From Zunongwangia mangrovi (lineage in GTDB: Bacteria; Bacteroidota; Bacteroidia; Flavobacteriales; Flavobacteriaceae): a DNA stretch of 45,423 bases. The stretch covers positions 1 to 45,423 of the forward strand of contig NZ_FOKV01000013.1 in assembly GCF_900112105.1 (NCBI RefSeq), in the 5' to 3' direction. This document shows positions 16,765 to 25,419 of this stretch, one piece after another; the stretch's first letter is position 1, and each line of letters begins with the position of its first letter. The position numbers were made by a program, and so were the translations under genes. Below the pieces are notes generated by a model, which searched no databases, had not been told where the DNA came from, and saw nothing but the letters and a program-made list of their open reading frames with translations.

Positions 16765-17751
16765 TTATGCTTCTCTTTCAAAAGCCTGGGTAAGCGCTCT
16801 GATGATCGCTTTTTTAGCCATTTCAACTTTATATTTATTACCTTCAAAAGGTTTAGCGTCTTGCATTGCCATTTCTGCTGCAGCCTTAAAGTTTACTTTA
16901 TTTGGTTTCTTTCCTTCTAGATATTTTTCAACATCAGTAAACTTCCAGGGTTTATGTGCTACGCCGCCCATTGCTAAGCCAGCTTTGGTAATTACACCAC
17001 TTTTAATTTGTAAACCGGCAGCTACAGAAACTAATGCAAAAGCATAACTAGACCGCTCACGTATCTTTAAATAATAGTAGTGATCTGAAAATTTAGGTTC
17101 ATCTAAATGAATAGCAGTGATCAACTCACCAGGTTCTAAAGTGTTATCTTTTTCGGGCTGATTTCCCGGTAATCGATGAAAGTCAGTAAAATCTATAGTC
17201 CTTGAAGAACCATCTGTTTTTTGAACCTCAACTTTTGCATCCATCGCAGCCAAGGCCACGCACATGTCCGAAGGATGTGTAGCGATGCATTTTTCACTAT
17301 ATCCAAAAATAGCGTGTAAAGCATTCATTCCATCTTTAGCACCACAACCTGAACCCGGTTCACGTTTGTTACACGGCATTGAAGTTTCAAAGAAATAAGG
17401 ACATCTTGTGCGTTGCAGAAGATTCCCTGCATTGGTCGCCATATTTCTAATCTGCGCTGTAGCAGCCGAAAGCATTGCCATTGATAATAATGGATAATTT
17501 TGTCGAATATCAGGATGGTTTGCAGTTTCAGAATTGCTTAGCATTCCGCCCAGCGTATATCCTCCTTCGTTGTTTTTAGAAATTTGTTTATAATCTAGGC
17601 TGGCAACTTCGATCAATTGATCGGGACGTTCTACATCTTCTTTCATCAAATCGACCAAATTGGTACCACCTCCTAAATAATGGGAAGTCTTGGTGAAATT
17701 TTGAAGCGCCTGTTCTTTATTTTTAGCATTCGTATAAGAGAATGGTCTCAT
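16765..17751 (-). CDS. paoB: Aldehyde oxidoreductase FAD-binding subunit with 4Fe-4S site (PaoB-like)
   Basis: This 328-residue medium subunit of the CoxM/PaoB type carries FAD and passes electrons onward. The FAD loops are HYLGGGTNLVDLMK near residues 24-37 and TAQIRNMATNAGN near 98-110. An inserted segment holds Cys117, Cys127, Cys136 and Cys155 (RTRCPYFF, PCNKREPGSGC, EKCIATHPSD), the same set that binds the extra 4Fe-4S cluster in E. coli PaoB and that is absent from ordinary xanthine dehydrogenases. It lies 24 bases before the molybdenum subunit gene. The motif makes the PaoABC subfamily assignment firm. Confidence 0.92.
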   Translation of the reverse strand: MRPFSYTNAKNKEQALQNFTKTSHYLGGGTNLVDLMKEDVERPDQLIEVASLDYKQISKNNEGGYTLGGMLSNSETANHPDIRQNYPLLSMAMLSAATAQIRNMATNAGNLLQRTRCPYFFETSMPCNKREPGSGCGAKDGMNALHAIFGYSEKCIATHPSDMCVALAAMDAKVEVQKTDGSSRTIDFTDFHRLPGNQPEKDNTLEPGELITAIHLDEPKFSDHYYYLKIRERSSYAFALVSVAAGLQIKSGVITKAGLAMGGVAHKPWKFTDVEKYLEGKKPNKVNFKAAAEMAMQDAKPFEGNKYKVEMAKKAIIRALTQAFEREA

Positions 17752-17820
17752 AATTAGTTTGTGTTTATCCTCGATCGAGGCATTAGAAAAGATTACTGAT
17801 TCTAAAAATTAATAAATAGA

Positions 17821-18621
17821 TCAGGAATTTTTAGCTTTCTCCATTTGCTCGGCAGTAGCGAACTCCCAAGTAGGCATCTCATCGTCGCCAGAATGTACTT
17901 CTTTAAAGGCCTGAACGATATTGTTGTAAGCTCCACAGCGACAAATATTACCAGACATCCGTTCTCTAATTTCTTCTTCGGAAAGTTTTAAGTCGGTTTT
18001 TACGTCTTTGAAATCTTCTGTCACATAACTTGCCTCTCCATTTTTCGCTTCTTCCAATAGCGCTACTGAAGAACAGATTTGTCCTGGAGTACAGTATCCA
18101 CACTGAAAGCCATCGTGCTTTAAGAAAGCTTCCTGCATTGGGTGAAGGTTTCCGTTTTCAGCTAAACCTTCTACGGTAGTGATCTTTTTGTCTTCGCAGG
18201 TTGCAGCAAGCGTTAAACAAGAAAGCTTACGTTTCCCATCGACCATTACGGTACAGGCACCACATTGGCCATGATCACATCCTTTTTTAGTTCCGGTAAG
18301 TTGTAAGCGTTCTCGAAGCGCATCTAAAAGTGAAGTCCTAGAATCTAGCGCTAGCTGTTTTACCATATCATTTACCCTAAGATTTACACGTACTTCGTTT
18401 AAAAGTATTTCAGGGTTATCGGGTAAAGTTCTCGCCGGACTAGCCAACAAATCTGAAGTTAAATAAGATGAAGCCCAAATACTTAAACTCGCGGCAGACA
18501 TCTGTTTCAGGAATTTCCTGCGTGAAGTTCCGTTTAAACCAATTTCATCAAAGATCTTTTCTTCATCTTTTGAAAGTTGGTCGGTATCTGAACCATTTTT
18601 CCATTTTTCCATTTCGTCCAT
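17821..18621 (-). CDS. paoA: Aldehyde oxidoreductase 2Fe-2S subunit with Tat signal (PaoA-like)
   Basis: This 266-residue small subunit carries two 2Fe-2S clusters. The plant-ferredoxin type is GCDHGQCGAC with Cys115, 120, 123 and the later Cys135. The second is GFQCGYCTPG with Cys174 and Cys177, completed by the GNICRCGAY motif. A twin-arginine signal SRRKFLKQ (Arg34, Arg35) followed by a hydrophobic stretch and LLASPA shows that the folded complex is exported by Tat to the periplasm, carrying its partners as in E. coli PaoABC. The signal is preceded by about 30 residues, longer than usual; the Met at residue 4 could also be the start. It is the first gene of the operon. Confidence 0.92.
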   Translation of the reverse strand: MDEMEKWKNGSDTDQLSKDEEKIFDEIGLNGTSRRKFLKQMSAASLSIWASSYLTSDLLASPARTLPDNPEILLNEVRVNLRVNDMVKQLALDSRTSLLDALRERLQLTGTKKGCDHGQCGACTVMVDGKRKLSCLTLAATCEDKKITTVEGLAENGNLHPMQEAFLKHDGFQCGYCTPGQICSSVALLEEAKNGEASYVTEDFKDVKTDLKLSEEEIRERMSGNICRCGAYNNIVQAFKEVHSGDDEMPTWEFATAEQMEKAKNS

Positions 18622-18799
18622 ATGTAATTTTTTTGAAGGTAATTGAGATTTGAAGTCTAAAAATCAATGCTTCAATTTAAACAAATGAATACGGAACTAA
18701 TGTTTTAGGAATGTTATTTTTATGCTAAAGTGAATTTTAGATCAACAAAGCGATCTTTTCAACTTAAAATTTAAAGATTATATTTTGGAGTATATAAGT

Positions 18800-19117
18800 C
18801 TACTTTATATATACAGCTTCAGAAGATATAAACTTTAAAAATGATTTTAAATAGCCTACAAAATTTTCTCTCGATCTTAAACGATCCCATTCTTCTCTTT
18901 TCTTAAATTCATCATCAATTTTACCTAAAAAGAAATTATAGATCTCAGGATATTTTGACGTATATATTTCAAAATTGAAAATAACGAGATCCATTTTGTA
19001 GTTTGCCCTGTCTCTTCGTCTTTTTCGATCTGCTATTTGATATAATCCTTCAGCAGTTTTAAAATCTTTTATAAATTGCTCTATAACATCAAAGTGTCTG
19101 TAAATTAAATGATTCAT
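18800..19117 (-). CDS. Small hypothetical protein
   Basis: I do not recognise this protein. From the ATG at 19117 it has 105 residues, rich in Lys, Arg, Glu, Phe and Tyr, with no signal peptide or membrane segment and a central basic stretch (DRKRRRDRANYK). The frame remains open to a TTG at 19144, but the ATG is preferred. It stands alone between the paoA promoter side and the xylA terminator, all on the minus strand. Two palindromes (19139-19151 and 19188-19205) lie just upstream and an AT-rich hairpin overlaps its stop. The charged, protein-like composition argues for a real gene, but there is no homology evidence. Confidence 0.45.
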   Translation of the reverse strand: MNHLIYRHFDVIEQFIKDFKTAEGLYQIADRKRRRDRANYKMDLVIFNFEIYTSKYPEIYNFFLGKIDDEFKKREEWDRLRSRENFVGYLKSFLKFISSEAVYIK

Positions 19118-19138
19118 AATAATCTTAGTTAGGTTATC

Positions 19139-19205
19139 TTGCAAAGTGCAACGACTACTAAATTATTAATCATTTGTACTTACATCAATACCCAACAAAG
19201 GGTAT
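19139..19205. promoter_or_regulatory. Two short palindromes before the small hypothetical gene
   Basis: TTGCA-AAG-TGCAA (19139-19151) and ATACCC-N6-GGGTAT (19188-19205) are perfect inverted repeats in the 125-base gap between the small gene and the xylA terminator. They could be operator sites or small hairpins; no regulator can be named. Confidence 0.35.
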
Positions 19206-19243
19206 TTTACAATTTCTTTAACAAAAAGAAATATAAAATAAAA

Positions 19244-19269
19244 AAAGAGACCATAAAAATGGTCTCTTT
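19244..19269 (-). terminator. Terminator after xylA
   Basis: AAAGAGACCA (19244-19253) pairs with TGGTCTCTTT (19260-19269) around a 6-base loop. On the minus strand the stem is followed by a T-rich tract, as expected for the end of the xylB-xylA transcript. Confidence 0.88.
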
Positions 19270-19292
19270 CTTATTCATGTAAAATTCAAAAC

Positions 19293-20603
19293 TTAGTATG
19301 CATTAGCGATGATTTGCTCGTAAAGCTCTTGTTTACCACTCATTTTTGTTGGCTCTCCATTTGCTTTTCCTAGCTCACCTAATTGCTCTAAAGTAAGTTT
19401 TCCTGTTTCAAAATCTTTACCGCTACCACTATCAAAAGAAGCGTAACGATCTTTTTTAAGGCTACTGTATTTTGTATTGTTAAGAATATGCTCTGCAGTA
19501 ATTAATCCGCGTGCAAAAACATCCATTCCAGAGATATGGGCGATAAATTTATCTTCAAGATCTGTAGAATTTCTTCTAACTTTCGCATCGAAGTTAATTC
19601 CACCTCCCTGAATTCCACCACCTTTAAGGATAATCATCATTGCCTGGGTAACTTCAAAAAGATCGATTGGGAATTGATCGGTATCCCATCCATTTTGATA
19701 ATCTCCACGGTTTGCATCGATACTTCCTAATTTTCCGGCATCGATAGCAGTTTGCAATTCATGCTCAAATGTGTGACCGGCAAGTGTAGCGTGGTTTACC
19801 TCGATATTCAGTTTAAAATCATCCTGTAATCCGTATTTATTGATAAAACCTAAACAAGTAGCTGCATCAAAATCGTATTGATGTTTGGTTGGTTCCATTG
19901 GTTTTGGCTCTAAGAAAAAGTTCCCTTTAAAACCTTGCTTTCTGGCATAATCTCTACACATTCCTAAGAACATTGCCATGTGCTCCTGCTCTCTTTTCAT
20001 ATCGGTATTAAGCAAGCTCATATAACCTTCACGACCACCCCAGAATACATAATTCTCGCCGCCTAAAGCCATAGTAGCATCTAAAGCGATCTTTGCCTGT
20101 GCTCCAGCATAAGCCACAACATCGAAATTAGGGTTGGTTGCCGCACCATTCATATATCTTGGATTGGTAAACAAGTTAGATGTTCCCCAAAGTAATTTTA
20201 AACCACTTTCTTCCTGCTTTTGCTTTGCATATTCTGTAACAGCCTGAATTCTTTTTTCAAACTCTCCCAAAGTTGGCGCTTCATCTACAAGATCTACATC
20301 ATGAAAACAATAATAAGGAACACCAAGCTTCGTCATAAATTCGAAAGCAGCATCCATTTTATCTTTGGCACGCGCTACCGGATCTTCCTTTTTATCCCAC
20401 TCAAAAACTTCGGTATCTGCTCCAAAAGGATCTCCACCTTTGTTATTAAATGTATGCCAGTACGCCACCGCAAATCTCAAGTGCTCTTTTAAAGTTTTGC
20501 CGGCTACGACTTTATTTTCATCATAATATTTAAAAGCTAAAGGATTGTCACTCTCTTTACCTTCAAATTTTATGGTATCGATGTTCTTAAAATAATTACT
20601 CAT
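19293..20603 (-). CDS. xylA: Xylose isomerase
   Basis: XylA interconverts D-xylose and D-xylulose with two divalent metals. From the ATG at 20603 the protein has 436 residues, close to the E. coli enzyme, and places the catalytic His101 and Asp104 (CFHDVDL) at the E. coli positions. Metal-site blocks include [17 protein letters not shown] and [18 protein letters not shown]. The frame is open to 20660, but that extension overlaps the end of xylB and lacks conservation, whereas 20603 begins MSNYFKNID just 4 bases after the xylB stop. It is the second gene of the operon and ends at a strong terminator. Confidence 0.97.
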   Translation of the reverse strand: MSNYFKNIDTIKFEGKESDNPLAFKYYDENKVVAGKTLKEHLRFAVAYWHTFNNKGGDPFGADTEVFEWDKKEDPVARAKDKMDAAFEFMTKLGVPYYCFHDVDLVDEAPTLGEFEKRIQAVTEYAKQKQEESGLKLLWGTSNLFTNPRYMNGAATNPNFDVVAYAGAQAKIALDATMALGGENYVFWGGREGYMSLLNTDMKREQEHMAMFLGMCRDYARKQGFKGNFFLEPKPMEPTKHQYDFDAATCLGFINKYGLQDDFKLNIEVNHATLAGHTFEHELQTAIDAGKLGSIDANRGDYQNGWDTDQFPIDLFEVTQAMMIILKGGGIQGGGINFDAKVRRNSTDLEDKFIAHISGMDVFARGLITAEHILNNTKYSSLKKDRYASFDSGSGKDFETGKLTLEQLGELGKANGEPTKMSGKQELYEQIIANAY

Positions 20604-20607
20604 AATA

Positions 20608-22095
20608 TTAATTTTTAATGGCTTTTTTCCAGTTATTATATATTGATTTATAGGTTTCAACCAGTTCTGGTTGCGGTTTTATGGTTTGAAGACATTCCAG
20701 ACTTTCAAAGGCATCTTCAAGGCTTTCGTAGTGTCCATAGCCATAGGCTGCTCCTCTGGCCGCACCATCTGCTCCGTTGGTTTTATAAAGCTGAAGTGTA
20801 GTATTGGTAGTATTCACGAAAATTTCCTGAAAAACCGGACTCAAAAACAAGTTATCTTTCCCGGCTCTTACTGTTTTTCCTGAAGCGCCAACTTCCTGCA
20901 TAATTTCAAATCCGTAATTCATCGCAAACACGATTCCCTCGCAGGCTGCTCTTACTAAATGTGGTGTTTTATGAATATTGAAGTTAAGATTCGATATTCC
21001 AGAAGAAACTTCTTTATTCTGAAATATTCGCTCCACTCCATTTCCAAAAGGATGAAAAAGTAAACCTTCACTTCCAGGTTTCGACTTTGAAGCCATCTCA
21101 TTTAAATACTCATAATCGACAATTTTCTCTCGGCCTGAAGACAAAATATTTCGCAGCCACTGGTACAGAATCCCAGAACCGTTAATGCAAACCATCACAC
21201 CATTCCTAATTTCATCTACTGTGTTATTTACGTGTAAAAAGGTATTGATCCTGTTTTTCCTGTCGAAAGAATGATTTTCACTAACCGAATATATTACTGC
21301 GGAAGTTCCTGCGGTTGTCGCAATTTCACCCGGACTCAGAACATTCAGTGACATCGCATTATTGGGCTGATCACCGGCTCGATACGTGATTTTAACGTCT
21401 TCTGAAAGACCAAGTTCTTTTGCAACTGTTGAAGAAATTACGGCCTGATCTCCAAAATTAGAAACCACTTCAGGAATTAAATCTTCTGAAATTCCGTAGT
21501 GATCAAGAATTTCTGTGGCCAAGCGCTGTTCTTTAAAATGCCAAAGCATACCTTCAGATAATCCACCTTTACTTATTTGCGGCTTTTCACTAAAACAGGC
21601 AGCGATATAATCGCCAGGCAACATCATATAAGCCGCTTTTTGATAAATTTCAGGCTCATTTTCTTTTACCCATTTTAATTTTGAAGCCGTAAAATTTCCC
21701 GGGCTACCCAAAATCATATCATGACATTGCTCCTCGCCTATTTCTTCGAATGCTTTATCTCCAATTGCAGCTGCACGGCTATCACACCAAATTATAGATG
21801 GACGCACAGGATTTAGATCCCTATCGGTTAACACCAAACCATGCATCTGGTAAGCGACACCTATGGCTTTTATTTTGGTTAAATCGATTTCGTGTTCAGA
21901 TCGTAAACGTTGTAGTGCAATTTTTACATTTTTCCACCATTGGTTTGGATCCTGCTCTGCCCAACCGGGCTGCAAAGCTTCCATTGCCATTTCAGATTTT
22001 GGCTCGCCCACGGCAGCAATACTTTGTTGAGAATTAGCATCGAAAATCGATAATTTCACCGAACTACTTCCCAGATCTATTCCTAAAAAATACAT
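20608..22095 (-). CDS. xylB: Xylulokinase
   Basis: XylB phosphorylates D-xylulose to xylulose 5-phosphate for the pentose phosphate pathway. The 495-residue FGGY-family kinase begins with the phosphate loop [14 protein letters not shown], contains MHGLVLTD with the conserved [25 protein letters not shown] and the C-terminal [14 protein letters not shown] nucleotide loop. The MHG and PGWAEQDP words fit xylulokinase better than gluconokinase or glycerol kinase. It leads the xylB-xylA operon, driven by the promoter at 22137-22187 that is duplicated before the xylose porter. Confidence 0.94.
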   Translation of the reverse strand: MYFLGIDLGSSSVKLSIFDANSQQSIAAVGEPKSEMAMEALQPGWAEQDPNQWWKNVKIALQRLRSEHEIDLTKIKAIGVAYQMHGLVLTDRDLNPVRPSIIWCDSRAAAIGDKAFEEIGEEQCHDMILGSPGNFTASKLKWVKENEPEIYQKAAYMMLPGDYIAACFSEKPQISKGGLSEGMLWHFKEQRLATEILDHYGISEDLIPEVVSNFGDQAVISSTVAKELGLSEDVKITYRAGDQPNNAMSLNVLSPGEIATTAGTSAVIYSVSENHSFDRKNRINTFLHVNNTVDEIRNGVMVCINGSGILYQWLRNILSSGREKIVDYEYLNEMASKSKPGSEGLLFHPFGNGVERIFQNKEVSSGISNLNFNIHKTPHLVRAACEGIVFAMNYGFEIMQEVGASGKTVRAGKDNLFLSPVFQEIFVNTTNTTLQLYKTNGADGAARGAAYGYGHYESLEDAFESLECLQTIKPQPELVETYKSIYNNWKKAIKN

Positions 22096-22136
22096 TCTAA
22101 GTCGATTTTATTAGTTTCTGAAGTAATTTTCAAAAG

Positions 22137-22187
22137 ACTAATAGTTTATTTGACTACAAGTATAAATTAAATTTTGAATATTATCAA
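22137..22187 (-). promoter_or_regulatory. Xylose promoter/operator, copy 1 (before xylB)
   Basis: Read on the minus strand: TTG (22185-22187), 20 bases, TATACTTG (22157-22164), TAGTC, 7 bases, CTATTAGT. The TTG and TAxxxTTG boxes fit the Bacteroidota promoter (-33 TTTG, -7 TAnnTTTG). The same words with the same 20- and 7-base spacings stand before the xylose porter at 31576-31626. The downstream TAGTC-N7-CTATTAGT is a likely operator. The rest of the 357-base gap at 22096-22452 is AT-rich, with a terminator near its far end and nothing else I can support. Confidence 0.7.
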
Positions 22188-22408
22188 AAATTATATGGTA
22201 AAAATGACTAATACTAAAATTAAATTTGAAATAATAAGATATAATCTGTTTTCAGGGTATTTTGAATAAATATTTCTGAATAATTTGAATGAATTTATTC
22301 AGAAATTGAAGATTATTTTAAAATCGATGATCTAAACTGTCGATTTCAGCTGAAGATTAATTTAAAAATATATAAATTCAGTATAAATCTGAAACAACCA
22401 CAAAAAAA

Positions 22409-22428
22409 AGCCCTGAAAAATCAGGGCT
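22409..22428 (-). terminator. Terminator after the formylglycine-enzyme-like gene
   Basis: AGCCCTGA (22409-22416) pairs with TCAGGGCT (22421-22428). On the minus strand the stem is followed by eight T residues, a textbook intrinsic terminator. Confidence 0.92.
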
Positions 22429-22452
22429 CATTTTATATAATTTCAGCAATAA

Positions 22453-23601
22453 TTATTTTACGCGGTAAACAGTTCTAAATCCTAAATGGTCTGTCCCAGA
22501 ATCCATCGAAGTTCCCATCCTGGCCGAGATTCGGTAACTGGCACAATACGATTTATTACATAAAAACGAACCGCCCTTTATCACTTTTTCCTTTTGGTAA
22601 GGATTATCTTCATTAAAATAGGTAGTAGAACCTTTTGGATTTAATAATTCTCCCTGTTGCAAGGCTTGCTGGTAATATCTGGTATTAAAATTATCTTTGG
22701 TAAACTCCCAAACATTTCCTGCCATATCGTATAACTTAAGGCTGTTTGGAGGAAAAGATTTCACCGGAGCTGCATATTTATAACCATCCTCTGAAACATT
22801 TTTTACCGGAAATTGTCCCTGCCAGGTATTGGCTTCATCATTCAATTTCGATTCGTCATCGCCCCAGGTGTAAATACCTCCATGACGTTGCCCGTGTGCT
22901 GCAGCTTCCCATTCGGCTTCTGTTGGTAGATCACGTCCCGCCCAGCTTGCGTAAGCTAAAGCATCTTCGTAAGCAACATGCACAACCGGAAAATTATCTT
23001 TGCCTTCGATACTACTATTGGGGCCTTGCGGATGCTTCCAATTGGCACCACGTTTCCATTCCCACCACTGGCCATAATCGTTAAGATTAGCCACATTTTC
23101 TAAGTCTTTTCTAAAGATCAAAGAACCTGGCTGTAAAATGCTATCGGCTGGTTTTGGTGTTCCCGGCGGTAATTGTTCTTTTAATTCTTCCCAAACAACA
23201 GGGCGCTCTGCAATGGTTAGATAACCCGTTTCTTCAACAAATTTTTTAAACTGCGCATTGGTTACTTCGGTTTGATCGATAAAAAATCCATCTACCGCTA
23301 CCGGATGCGCCGGCTTCTCTCTTGGTAATGCATAAGGATCGCCATCTGTAGCGCCCATTGTAAACTTAACACCAGACACCCAAACCATTCCCTCTGGAGC
23401 TTCAATTTCTTCTGGTTGTTGTTTTAAAAGATCTTCAGAATTTACTTTATTGACTTCAGCAGAAGTTTGTTTTTGGGTTTGCTGATTCTGGTTAATTTGA
23501 GATTCTTTTTTTTCATCTTCATTCTTACAGGAAAAAAATAAAAGACTGAATAAAAGAACCGGATATATCGATAATTTTAGCATTAATGTATTTTTTATCA
23601 A
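22453..23601 (-). CDS. Formylglycine-generating-enzyme-like lipoprotein
   Basis: This 382-residue protein has a signal ending in the lipobox FFSC, a charged Gln/Lys-rich linker to about residue 70, and one FGE-sulfatase domain from EAPEGMVWVSGVKFTMG to the C-terminus. Typical blocks are DQTEVTNAQFKKFVEETGY, PVVHVAYEDALAYASWAGRD, LPTEAEWEAAA and YDMAGNVWEFTKD. Unlike most bacterial members of this fold, it keeps both catalytic cysteines in CNKSYC (Cys348 and Cys353, equal to the human CHRSYC), followed by SYRISAR and HLGFR. It is therefore predicted to oxidise a sulfatase Cys to formylglycine in the periplasm. No sulfatase gene lies in the window. It has its own terminator and looks monocistronic. 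The start could also be the Met at 23583. Confidence 0.85.
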   Translation of the reverse strand: MIKNTLMLKLSIYPVLLFSLLFFSCKNEDEKKESQINQNQQTQKQTSAEVNKVNSEDLLKQQPEEIEAPEGMVWVSGVKFTMGATDGDPYALPREKPAHPVAVDGFFIDQTEVTNAQFKKFVEETGYLTIAERPVVWEELKEQLPPGTPKPADSILQPGSLIFRKDLENVANLNDYGQWWEWKRGANWKHPQGPNSSIEGKDNFPVVHVAYEDALAYASWAGRDLPTEAEWEAAAHGQRHGGIYTWGDDESKLNDEANTWQGQFPVKNVSEDGYKYAAPVKSFPPNSLKLYDMAGNVWEFTKDNFNTRYYQQALQQGELLNPKGSTTYFNEDNPYQKEKVIKGGSFLCNKSYCASYRISARMGTSMDSGTDHLGFRTVYRVK

Positions 23602-23666
23602 ATATAATTAGTATTCCGAAGAATTCATACCTACCTAAATGTTGATTCCTAAATAATACAATAAAA

Positions 23667-23691
23667 AAGACCGACTATCAAAAGTCGGCCT
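23667..23691 (-). terminator. Terminator after the CstB-like gene
   Basis: CCGACT (23671-23676) pairs with AGTCGG (23683-23688) and is extended by GG/CC on the arms. On the minus strand it is followed by TCTTTTTT, which marks the end of the gene at 23753. Confidence 0.88.
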
Positions 23692-23752
23692 TAAATTCAC
23701 ATAAACCATCTAAACTCAATCTTATCTATGAATAGAGTTCCAATCTTAATTT

Positions 23753-25165
23753 TTATAAAAGTGTACTAGGACAGACATAAGCTGTAACCGGAATTTTAGT
23801 TTCCTTTATCGCTTTAAAACCATCGATAACATCTGTTAGTTGTGACCAACCGCGTTGTTGTAAAATCGAGGCAGCGATCATGCTTCGATAACCACCGGCA
23901 CAATGCAGTACAAATTCCTGTTCCTTTGGAAACTTTTCTAAATACTGATTAATTTGATTTAGCGGAATATTTACTGCACCTTCAACATGCTCTGAATCGA
24001 ATTCACTTTTCTTACGCACATCGATAACCACAAGATCGCCCTTCATTTTTTGCTGAAGCTCTTCCGCAGTAATTCTATTTACAGAATCAATCTCTTTGCC
24101 TGCCGCTTCCCAGCTTTTCATGGCATCTGCTAAATAGCCCTGAGTATTATCGTAACCTACACGGCTCAATCTTGTAATAGCTTCTTCTTCTTTTCCTTCT
24201 TCAGTGACCAGTAAAATAGGCATTTCAAGATCTGGAATCATCTCTCCTACCCAAGGCGCAAAACTTCCCTGCAACCCAATATTTATGCTATTTGGAATAT
24301 GAGATTTTGCATACTCATCTGCACTTCTTGTGTCTAGAACAAGTGCTCCTTCTTCGTTAGCTACTACTTCAAATTCTTCTGGACTTAAAGCTCGTGCCGC
24401 CTGTTTCATCACTTTATCAAAACTTTTATATCCGCCAATATTCAATAATACGTTTTGCGGAAAGTATTTTGGTGGTGCAGTTAAACCAGTTAAAAGTTCT
24501 TTTACAAACTCTTCTTTGGTCATATCTGCTCTTAGTGCATAGTTTGTCTTTTTCTGATTGCCCAGCGTATCAGTAGTTTCTTTACTCATTTTCTTACCAC
24601 AGGCAGATCCTGCTCCATGATTAGGATACACAATTAAATCATCGCTTAAAGGCATAATTTTATTCCGAAGCGATTCAAACAAATGCCCGGCAAGTTTTTC
24701 TTCTGTAAGATCTGAAACTACATGCTGTGCTAGATCTGGTCTTCCCACATCGCCGATAAATAAAGTATCACCAGTGATGATTCCATGCTCTTTCCCTTTA
24801 TCATCGATTAGCAAATAAGTAGTACTCTCCATTGTATGCCCGGGAGTATGTAAGACTTTTACTTTATAATCACCAATCTCGAAGATCTGACCATCTTCAG
24901 CAATGATAGTCTCGTAATTTGGTTTAGCATTTGGCCCAAAAACGATTTGCGCGCCGGTCTTTTTTTGTAGATCTAAATGACCGCTAACAAAATCGGCATG
25001 AAAATGCGTTTCAAAGACGTATTTAATTTTCGCATTATCATTTTCTGCTTTCTGGATATATGGATTAACTTCTCTTAATGGATCAAAAATGGCTGCTTCA
25101 CCTTTACTTTCGATATAATAAGCCGCATGGGCAAGACAACCGGTATATATTTGTTCTACTTTCAT
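23753..25165 (-). CDS. CstB-like persulfide dioxygenase with two rhodanese domains
   Basis: This 470-residue protein has an N-terminal metallo-beta-lactamase domain of the persulfide dioxygenase type (about 1-245): HFHADFVSGH with the metal His/Asp set, HTPGHTMESTTYL, and GDTLFIGDVGRPDL. Two rhodanese domains follow. The first (about 260-350) has no catalytic Cys (LLVTEEGKEEE at the loop); the second (about 360-460) has the active loop CAGGYRS with Cys422. This dioxygenase, pseudo-rhodanese, rhodanese order is that of Staphylococcus CstB, which oxidises low-molecular-weight persulfides to thiosulfate. It is cytoplasmic and probably detoxifies sulfide. No CstR-like regulator or sulfide:quinone reductase is next to it. 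Confidence 0.88.
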   Translation of the reverse strand: MKVEQIYTGCLAHAAYYIESKGEAAIFDPLREVNPYIQKAENDNAKIKYVFETHFHADFVSGHLDLQKKTGAQIVFGPNAKPNYETIIAEDGQIFEIGDYKVKVLHTPGHTMESTTYLLIDDKGKEHGIITGDTLFIGDVGRPDLAQHVVSDLTEEKLAGHLFESLRNKIMPLSDDLIVYPNHGAGSACGKKMSKETTDTLGNQKKTNYALRADMTKEEFVKELLTGLTAPPKYFPQNVLLNIGGYKSFDKVMKQAARALSPEEFEVVANEEGALVLDTRSADEYAKSHIPNSINIGLQGSFAPWVGEMIPDLEMPILLVTEEGKEEEAITRLSRVGYDNTQGYLADAMKSWEAAGKEIDSVNRITAEELQQKMKGDLVVIDVRKKSEFDSEHVEGAVNIPLNQINQYLEKFPKEQEFVLHCAGGYRSMIAASILQQRGWSQLTDVIDGFKAIKETKIPVTAYVCPSTLL

Positions 25166-25299
25166 AATTTCTGAATTTTATATGAAGTGATTTTGTTTGT
25201 TTCTGAGTGTAAAAATAATAGAACAATAATTTTTAGACGGTAACTCTTGTTACAATTGTGGTGCTGAAAAAAAACAGTCGTAATTTGTATAAAATAGAA

Positions 25300-25323
25300 A
25301 AGGAGACTCCGTAGAATCTCCTT
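25300..25323 (-). terminator. Terminator after the metal-locus operon
   Basis: AAGGAGA (25300-25306) pairs with TCTCCTT (25317-25323). On the minus strand the stem is followed by TTCTATTTT. It lies downstream of the His-rich lipoprotein gene and closes the operon. Confidence 0.8.
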
Positions 25324-25419
25324 CCTTAAGTTAAGCCTTATTAGACCGATAAAGCTTTTAAAACCAAGCACTATTGCTTTATCGATCGTAAAAACTAACT
25401 AAAAACCTAGCTTAACTAA

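Noticed and set aside
20604-20660. Longer xylA start
   Set aside because: The extra 19 codons overlap the end of xylB and are not like any XylA N-terminus; the ATG at 20603 places His101 and Asp104 at the E. coli positions.
25162-25371. Open frame of 69 codons on the minus strand upstream of the CstB-like gene
   Set aside because: It overlaps the terminator of the metal-locus operon and its translation is low-complexity hydrophobic/basic with no conserved pattern; it is most likely non-coding.
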